Assembly: GCF_001865015.1 (NCBI RefSeq)
Contig: NZ_MJGV01000046.1
Coordinates: forward strand, 346,342 to 410,341
DNA length: 64,000 bases
From: Curtobacterium sp. MMLR14_010
GTDB taxonomy: Bacteria; Actinomycetota; Actinomycetes; Actinomycetales; Microbacteriaceae
Direction: 5' to 3'
This document shows, piece by piece, positions 58,577 through 64,000 of this stretch (position 1 is the first letter of the stretch; each line of letters opens with the position of its first letter). Below the pieces are notes generated by a model, which ran no database searches, was not told the origin of the DNA, and saw only the letters and a list, made by a program, of their open reading frames with translations. The translations under genes and the position numbers were made by a program.

Positions 58577-58582
58577 TACCGT
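58577..58582 (+). promoter_or_regulatory. Leaderless -10 element (TACCGT)
   Basis: TACCGT is 7 bases before GTG 58590. Confidence 0.5.
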
Positions 58583-58589
58583 CGACCCC

Positions 58590-58907
58590 GTGAAGTGGTT
58601 GATCGGGTTCTCCTCGCTCCTGAGACTGCCGTTCCTGGTGCTCGCGGCTGTGGCAATCGTGCTGTTCGCCACTGCTCACGGTGACCTCGGACGGGTCGGA
58701 CAGGGTCTCCTGGCCGCGGCGGGCGCGGCGGTCTGCCTCGCGGGGATGTGGCTCGCTGAGCGAGCGGCTCGGAACCGCGCGGCGGACGACGCCATCGCTC
58801 GGCGCATCGAATGGGATGCCGCTGCGGATGGTGAGGGGGCGGCTTCGGCCGACAGCGACCCGGACCGTCCGGAGAGCGAGCGCCCGGGCGTCGGTACCGA
58901 GCCGTAG
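58590..58907 (+). CDS. Small two-helix membrane protein
   Basis: Protein of 105 residues with two N-terminal helices (about 8-28 and 36-54) and an acidic, disordered C-terminus rich in Asp, Glu, Ala and Pro. Leaderless GTG start. About 90 bases upstream of an ABC exporter gene on the same strand. No family recognised. Confidence 0.65.
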   Translation: MKWLIGFSSLLRLPFLVLAAVAIVLFATAHGDLGRVGQGLLAAAGAAVCLAGMWLAERAARNRAADDAIARRIEWDAAADGEGAASADSDPDRPESERPGVGTEP

Positions 58908-58996
58908 GCTGAACACGGCTCGCCGCCGCCGGGGAGGACCCCGAGCTCGGGCGCCCGACACCTGCGTCGGGCCTGGAGCCCAGGGAAGGAACCGCA

Positions 58997-60916
58997 ATGA
59001 GCATGGAAGGCGTGGCCTGGAGCTCGCTCTACAAGATCTCCACCGCCAGGGACGGCAAGCACGGCATCTCCCGCGAGTCCGTGCGGCGGATCATGACGTT
59101 CGCCGTGCCGTACCGGTCCAAGCTGGTGGTCTTCATCATCCTCTCCGTCGTCGGGGCGGTCCTGGCGGTCGCGACGCCGGTGCTCGCCGGCCAGGTGGTC
59201 GACGTCATCGCCGCCCGGGGCGCGGTCGGCACGATCGTCTGGCTCGCCGTCGTCATCGCCCTGGTCGCCGTCGCCGACGCCGCCGCGTCGCTGGTGACCC
59301 GCTGGTACTCGGCGCGGATCGGCGAGGGCGTGATCCTGGACCTCCGCACCGCCGTCTTCAACCACGTGCAGAAGATGCCGATCGCCTTCTTCACCCGCAC
59401 GCGCACGGGCGCGCTCGTGAGCCGGCTCAACAACGACGTGATCGGCGCGCAGCAGGCCTTCAGCGGCACGCTGTCCGGCGTGGTCACGAACATCGTGGCG
59501 CTGGTCCTCACCCTGGCCGTCATGCTCAGCACGTCCTGGCTCGTGACCGTGCTCGCGGTGGTCATGCTCCCGGTCTTCCTCATCCCCGCGCGCCGGATGG
59601 GCAGTCGTCTCGCCGCGCTCCGCCGTGAGGCCGCCGACCACAACTCCGCGATGAGCACGCAGATGACCGAGCGGTTCTCGGCGCCCGGCGCCACGCTCGT
59701 CAAGCTCTTCGGCCGTCCCGACGAGGAGGCGGAGGAGTTCCGCGTCCGCGCTGCCCGCGTCCGCGACATCGGGGTCCGCAGCGCACTGCTGCAGTTCGTC
59801 TTCGTCACCGCGCTGACCCTGGTCTCCGCGCTCGCACTCGCGCTCGTCTACGGGGTCGGCGGTTCCCTCGCCCTCGGTGGCAGCCTGAACACCGGCGACG
59901 TGGTGACGCTGGCCCTCCTGCTCACCCGCCTGTACGCGCCGCTGACCAGCCTCGCGAACGCCCGGGTGGAGATCATGAGCGCCGTGGTCAGCTTCGAGCG
60001 CGTGTTCGAGGTGCTGGACCTCGAGCCGCTCATCAAGGAGAAGCCCGACGCCGTCACCGTGCCCGAGGGGCCGGTGTCCGTCGAGTTCGACGACGTCCGC
60101 TTCGCCTACCCGTCCGCGGACAAGGTGTCCCTCGCCTCGCTCGAAGAGGTCTCCACGCTGGACACCCGCGGCGGCGACGAGGTGCTGCACGGCGTCTCGT
60201 TCCGGATCGAGCCCGGGCAGACGGTCGCACTCGTCGGCACGTCCGGCGCCGGCAAGTCCACGGTGGCGCAGCTCCTGTCGCGGCTGTACGACGTCGACAG
60301 CGGGGCCGTGCGCCTGGCCGGCACGGACGTCCGCGACGTGACCTTCGCCTCCATGCGGCACACGATGGGCATGGTGACCCAGGACGGCCACCTGTTCCAC
60401 GAGACCATCCTCTCGAACCTGCGCCTGGCGCGGCCCGAGGCGACCGAGGACGAGGTCTGGGACGCCGTCCGCCGTGCGCGGCTCGAACCGCTCCTCCGGT
60501 CCCTGCCGGACCAGCTGGACACCATGGTCGGAGAGCGCGGCTACCGGCTCTCCGGCGGTGAGCGTCAGCGGATGACCATCGCGCGGCTCCTGCTCGCCCA
60601 GCCACGTGTGGTCATCCTCGACGAGGCGACGGCGGCGCTGGACTCCACGTCCGAGGCCGCCGTGCAGGAGGCCCTCAGCGAAGCACTCGAGGGACGGACC
60701 GCGATGGTCATCGCACACCGTCTCTCCACCATCCGCAGCGCGGACCTGATCCTCGTGGTCGAGGACGGCTCGATCGTGCAGCGCGGGACCCACGAGGAAC
60801 TACTGGCTGCTGGCGGGCGCTACGAGGAGCTGCACCGGACCCAGTTCGCGGTGCAGAAGGACGTCGCGCCCGACGAGGAAGCACTGAGCGGGACCGAGTC
60901 CGCCAGCCGCGTCTAG
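58997..60916 (+). CDS. ABC exporter, fused membrane and ATPase domains
   Basis: Half-size ABC exporter of 639 residues, acting as a homodimer or with an unlinked partner. The six-helix transmembrane domain (about residues 35-330) is followed by the ATPase, with Walker A GTSGAGKST, signature LSGGERQR, Walker B VVILDEATAALD and switch region AHRLSTI. MsbA/LmrA-like drug or lipid export is the family role. ATG 58997 has GGAAGGA 6 bases upstream. Its stop overlaps the 3' end of the convergent SDR by four bases. Confidence 0.93.
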   Translation: MSMEGVAWSSLYKISTARDGKHGISRESVRRIMTFAVPYRSKLVVFIILSVVGAVLAVATPVLAGQVVDVIAARGAVGTIVWLAVVIALVAVADAAASLVTRWYSARIGEGVILDLRTAVFNHVQKMPIAFFTRTRTGALVSRLNNDVIGAQQAFSGTLSGVVTNIVALVLTLAVMLSTSWLVTVLAVVMLPVFLIPARRMGSRLAALRREAADHNSAMSTQMTERFSAPGATLVKLFGRPDEEAEEFRVRAARVRDIGVRSALLQFVFVTALTLVSALALALVYGVGGSLALGGSLNTGDVVTLALLLTRLYAPLTSLANARVEIMSAVVSFERVFEVLDLEPLIKEKPDAVTVPEGPVSVEFDDVRFAYPSADKVSLASLEEVSTLDTRGGDEVLHGVSFRIEPGQTVALVGTSGAGKSTVAQLLSRLYDVDSGAVRLAGTDVRDVTFASMRHTMGMVTQDGHLFHETILSNLRLARPEATEDEVWDAVRRARLEPLLRSLPDQLDTMVGERGYRLSGGERQRMTIARLLLAQPRVVILDEATAALDSTSEAAVQEALSEALEGRTAMVIAHRLSTIRSADLILVVEDGSIVQRGTHEELLAAGGRYEELHRTQFAVQKDVAPDEEALSGTESASRV

Positions 60917-61890
60917 GGTCGGCGCACCAGGGCGGATGAGACCGTCCACAGTCGCTCCGCCGCCACCGGGTCGAGCGCCCAGGCCTTGACGCCGTGCGGG
61001 TGGTCAGCGAGGTCGGCGTCGTCCGGCACGGTGTACGCCTCCTGCGCGTCGTCGAGGTAGTGGCCGCCCGTGTGCGCCAGTTCCGGTCGGACGGCCGCGA
61101 CGATGGTGGTCGCGGCGCCCTGCTGCACGGTCTTCCAGGAGAACACTCCCGCGGCCTCGGCAGCGTCGAGTGAGGCCTTCTGCCCAGGTGTGAAGTGGCG
61201 CTGGAGCCCGGTGGCGACTCCCCCGGGGTTGACCGTGTTCGCGACGATCCCGTCCGACGACCACCGACGGGTGGCCTCCACGGCGAACAGCGAGTTCGCC
61301 GTCTTCGCCTGCGCGTACGCGATCTGCGGGTCGTACGGGCGGTGCTCGAAGTGCAGGTCGTGGAAGTCGATCCCCGACCGCATGTGCGCCGTCGAGCTCA
61401 GCGACACGATCCGAGCACCGTCCCGCTCGGCGGCACCTGACGCCAGGGCACGGTGCAGGCCGACCGTCAGCGCGAAGTGCCCCAAGTGGTTCGTCGCGAA
61501 CTGGAGCTCCCAGCCCTCCGGCGTGCGCTCGAGTCCCCCGGTCACGAGTCCGGCGTTGTTCACGAGCAGGTGCAGCGGCCCGTCCCAGGAGCCGACGAAC
61601 CGGGACACGGACGCCTGGTCGGCGAGGTCGAGCAGCGCGACCTGCGGTCGATGGGGTGCGCCGAGCCTCGCGATCTCGTCCGCGACGGCGTCGCCCGCGG
61701 CCAGGTCACGGACAGCGAGCGTCACGACGGCACCCGCGGCGGCGAGGGCGCGCGCGGTCTCCCGGCCGAGGCCCGACGACGAGCCGGTGACGACGGCCCA
61801 GACGCCGCCGAGGTCGACGCCACGCAGGACGTCGTCGGTCGTGCTGTCGGCGGTGAAGGGCGTCGCGATGCGGGGTCTCGGGGCAGTCAT
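60913..61890 (-). CDS. SDR family oxidoreductase (WWOX/retinol DH-like)
   Basis: NAD(P)-dependent short-chain dehydrogenase of 325 residues. The cofactor motif TGSSSGLG, NNAG (LLVNNAGLVTGG), catalytic Ser in VSLSSTAHMRSG and YxxxK (YAQAK) are intact. The extended C-terminus and FATNHLGHFALT are typical of the retinol dehydrogenase-like group. Leaderless: TACAGT is 7 bases before the ATG. Divergent from a TetR regulator across 65 bases; that pairing suggests direct repression. Confidence 0.92.
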   Translation of the reverse strand: MTAPRPRIATPFTADSTTDDVLRGVDLGGVWAVVTGSSSGLGRETARALAAAGAVVTLAVRDLAAGDAVADEIARLGAPHRPQVALLDLADQASVSRFVGSWDGPLHLLVNNAGLVTGGLERTPEGWELQFATNHLGHFALTVGLHRALASGAAERDGARIVSLSSTAHMRSGIDFHDLHFEHRPYDPQIAYAQAKTANSLFAVEATRRWSSDGIVANTVNPGGVATGLQRHFTPGQKASLDAAEAAGVFSWKTVQQGAATTIVAAVRPELAHTGGHYLDDAQEAYTVPDDADLADHPHGVKAWALDPVAAERLWTVSSALVRRP

Positions 61891-61897
61891 GAGGACG

Positions 61898-61903
61898 ACT
61901 GTA
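61898..61903 (-). promoter_or_regulatory. Leaderless -10 element (TACAGT)
   Basis: TACAGT is 7 bases before the SDR ATG. The 40 bases between this and the TetR -10 are where a shared operator would lie. Confidence 0.5.
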
Positions 61904-61943
61904 CGCGTTGGTCTCGTTCTGTTTAGTGCGTCCAGCGTTGCGC

Positions 61944-61949
61944 TACGCT
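61944..61949 (+). promoter_or_regulatory. Leaderless -10 element (TACGCT)
   Basis: TACGCT is 6 bases before the tetR-family ATG. Confidence 0.55.
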
Positions 61950-61955
61950 CTGGTC

Positions 61956-62525
61956 ATGCCCGAACACGACGTGACCACCAGCGACGGAGCGGGGCGACGC
62001 GAGTCCGTCCTCGACTCGGCGATGCAGACGTTCGTGCGGTTCGGGTACCGGAAGACCTCGATGGACGACGTCGCCCGCGCGGCACAGGTGTCCCGCCAGG
62101 GGCTCTACTTCCTGTTCGACTCCAAGCCAGCCCTCTTCCGCGACGCCGTGACGCGAGCACTCACCCGCGATCTCGACGCCGTCGCGGACACCCTCAGCGA
62201 CGGACGCCCGCTCCGTGAGCGGCTCCTCACCGCGTTCGACCGGTGGGCCGGCTCCTTCATCGGCCCGCTCACCGACCAGACCGGGAGGGTGCGCGACTTC
62301 GACCCGGCACTGCTCGGACCGATGCTGCACTCCGCCCCGCGACGCTTCGAGGACCTCGTCACCGCCGCGATCGCCGAGTCGCATCCGACGGATGCTCCGG
62401 ACCGCGCACGCACACTCATCAGCGCCTCCATCGGGATCAAGCACCAGGTGCAGACGCGGGAGCAGTACTCGGAGTCGATGGGGATCGCCCTCGACTTCGT
62501 CGTCGGCGCTCCGCCCCGCGGCTGA
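61956..62525 (+). CDS. TetR family transcriptional regulator
   Basis: Regulator of 189 residues with the N-terminal TetR DNA-binding domain (LDSAMQTFVRFGYRKTSMDDVARAAQVSRQGLYFLFDSKPALF) and a helical ligand domain. Leaderless start at ATG 61956. Likely controls the divergent SDR, and perhaps itself, through the 65-base shared intergenic region. Confidence 0.92.
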   Translation: MPEHDVTTSDGAGRRESVLDSAMQTFVRFGYRKTSMDDVARAAQVSRQGLYFLFDSKPALFRDAVTRALTRDLDAVADTLSDGRPLRERLLTAFDRWAGSFIGPLTDQTGRVRDFDPALLGPMLHSAPRRFEDLVTAAIAESHPTDAPDRARTLISASIGIKHQVQTREQYSESMGIALDFVVGAPPRG

Positions 62526-62550
62526 CCGCTGAGGACGGGCGCGACCAGGA

Positions 62551-62598
62551 GCCGGACGGGAGGCTCGGTGCCAGCTGGTACCGAGCCTCCAGTCCGGC
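62551..62598. terminator. Hairpin A7
   Basis: GCCGGACGGGAGGCTCGGTGCC pairs with the inverse ending at 62598 with minor mismatches, centre CAGCTG. It follows the TetR gene. The rest of the gap to 62742 holds no recognisable gene. Confidence 0.7.
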
Positions 62599-62742
62599 GG
62601 CTGGTCACCGCACGGCAAGTGCTTGTGCCTCCACTGTGTTTCCGGGCATCATGTCGGTGAACCGCGGTGTCGTGGCGATCGTCGAAGCCCAGGCCGACTT
62701 GTCTGCCGACAGATCACACGCACCGCGTCGGAGGCATCGTCC

Positions 62743-63995
62743 ATGGCGACTGCACGCGTTCTCCTGCCCGCGGCGCTCAGGCTGCTCGGGTCCGCCACAG
62801 CTCGGTACGGCAGGGTCCTCAGCCAGCCCGGGGCGCTGGCGTTCGTCCTCCCGGCGGCGGCGGCACGACTCGGTGTCGCGATGACCGGGCTCGGGCTGCT
62901 GTTCTCCACACAGCACGCGACAGGGTCGTTCGCCGTCGCGGGTGGGGCCACGGGCGCCTTCGCCATCGCGGAGGCTGCGGCGGGGCCGCAGGTCGCGCGC
63001 ATCGTGGACCGTTGGGGCAGACGGCGACGGTACCGGCGGCGGTCCTCGTCCACGTCGCCGCCATCGTGACGGCAGTCACCACCGCGGGGAGCGCCCCGGT
63101 CGGGGTCACCCTGGCAGCTGTCATCGTCGCGGGTGCCGCGATGCCGCAGCCCGGTGCGCTGTCTGCCGCGCGCTGGTCGGTCCTCATCCCGGAGGCGCCG
63201 ACTCTGCGCGCCGCGTTCTCGGTCGAGGCGGGCATCAACGACGTGGTGTTCCTGTCCGGTCCGATCCTCGTCACGCTCGCCAGCACGCTCCTCCTCCCCT
63301 GGGCCGGTTCGGCGGCAGCCGCCGCGTTCGTCGCCGTCGGCTGCGGAGCGCTCGCGCTGCAACGCCGGACCGCCCCGGCCCCCCGCGGCGCACGGGGACA
63401 CCGCGAACGGAGCGTCTCGCACTCGCTCCGCGCCCCCGGGTTCCTGGCCACGCTCGGCGTGAACCTCGGGTTGGGATGCTTCTTCGGCGCTGTCCCGCTC
63501 CTCGTGACCGCGGCGGCGTCAGCGGAGGGGCTGCGCTCGCTCACCGGTCTCGTGCTCGCCCTGTCCAGCGCCGCGAGCATCGTCGCCGGACTAATCTACG
63601 GCACACTCCGTTCCGCCCCGCGCCCGCAGATGGTCCAGCTGATCGCGACGATCGTGCTCACCGTCGCGGTGCTCGCCGCCGTCGTCTGGCCCACCATGCT
63701 CGGACTGGCGGTCATGCTCGTCATCGGCGGGACCGCCGTCGCACCGCTGCTGGCCTCGTCGTCCCAGATCGTGCAGGCGACGGTCACCGGGACCGAACTG
63801 ACCCAGGGCTTCACGTGGATCAACTCGGCGTCCGCCGCCGGCATCGCCCTGGGCGCAGCGCTCACCGGGACGCTCGTCGCACACGACGGGACACGGGCCG
63901 CGGCCGCCCTGCTCGTGGTCCTGGTCCTGACCGCGGTGGCCTCCGCGGCACTCGCCGCGCAGCCGCGTCGTACTGTGGGCGGATGCCGTCGATGA
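62743..63995 (+). pseudogene. MFS transporter, frameshifted
   Basis: Major-facilitator protein in two frames. The first frame from ATG 62743 gives the N-terminal helices up to PQVARIVDRWG, then a basic, non-family tail stopping at 63069. The second frame continues from GQTATVPAAVLVHVAAIVT to the natural C-terminus at 63995. Joining the frames at TTGGGGCAG (63012-63020) restores a continuous MFS protein of about 418 residues, so one base is missing there. Either a true inactivating deletion or a sequencing error in the G run. GGAGGC about 10 bases before the ATG is the SD. Confidence 0.8.
63971..63976 (+). promoter_or_regulatory. Leaderless -10 element (TACTGT)
   Basis: TACTGT is 6 bases before ATG 63983, inside the 3' end of the MFS gene. 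Confidence 0.45.
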
Positions 63996-64000
63996 TCGTC
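63983..64000 (+). CDS. Start of a gene cut by the window edge
   Basis: Six codons (MPSMIV) follow a leaderless TACTGT signal at the right edge. They overlap the end of the MFS frame by 13 bases. Nothing can be said of the product. Confidence 0.35.

Overview
The window is GC-rich actinobacterial chromosome. Flagellar export and motor genes, AztABCD-type zinc uptake, many TANNNT promoters placed 6-8 bases before start codons, and the general style of the proteins suggest Microbacteriaceae, with Curtobacterium as my best guess from family knowledge. No rRNA, insertion sequence, phage or CRISPR array was seen. Four tRNA genes lie at 7.4-8.1 kb.

Layout. 0-7.2 kb: a low-complexity membrane protein, an HSL-type esterase, a DUF2254-like membrane protein, a BCCT osmolyte transporter and a lipoprotein. 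7.4-8.2 kb: tRNA-Val(GAC), tRNA-Cys and tRNA-Gly on the minus strand, and tRNA-Val(CAC) on the plus strand. 8.2-13.9 kb: a tightly overlapping jetA-jetB-jetC operon (Wadjet/MksBEF-type SMC complex) without the nuclease gene jetD. 14.1-18.5 kb: small hypotheticals, a POT peptide transporter and an acyl-CoA oxidase. 18.5-29.3 kb (minus strand): flbD-motA-motB-fliM-fliN-fliO-fliP-fliQ-fliR-flhB-flhA-flhF-like-csrA, the flagellar export gate, switch and stator, preceded by a sigma-28-like promoter. Rod, hook, filament and ATPase genes are not here. 29.6-34.5 kb: a divergent zinc-import locus, aztA against aztB-aztD-aztC-aztD2, with a candidate Zur operator between the two promoters. 34.7-37.8 kb: a DUF4397 surface protein, class F sortase, ECF sigma factor and anti-sigma factor. 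38.0-42.4 kb: DUF475 membrane protein, Na+/H+ antiporter and MFS transporter. 43.0-51.3 kb: Hsp20, an AlaDH/PNT-type dehydrogenase, an ABC exporter, a GH36 alpha-galactosidase, an ArsC-like protein lacking its catalytic Cys, and hypotheticals. 51.5-58.9 kb: a hypothetical pair, a BLUF photoreceptor, a GAF protein, two SDRs, an XRE regulator and a DUF1349 protein. 59.0-64.0 kb: an ABC exporter, an SDR with a divergent TetR regulator, a frameshifted MFS gene and the first codons of another gene.

The most unusual content is non-coding. Two intergenic arrays (42.43-42.97 kb and 52.65-53.29 kb) are packed with a 16-bp palindrome, GAGACGCCGGCGTCTC and variants, interleaved with a longer hairpin that has a GAGACGCCGC stem and an 8-base loop. 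Array 1 has an exact 157-bp period. Neither period is a multiple of three and the palindromes run into the 3' ends of both upstream genes, so they look like expanding non-coding repeats. Several other dispersed hairpin families sit at gene ends.

All assignments come from reading the sequence. No database search was run.
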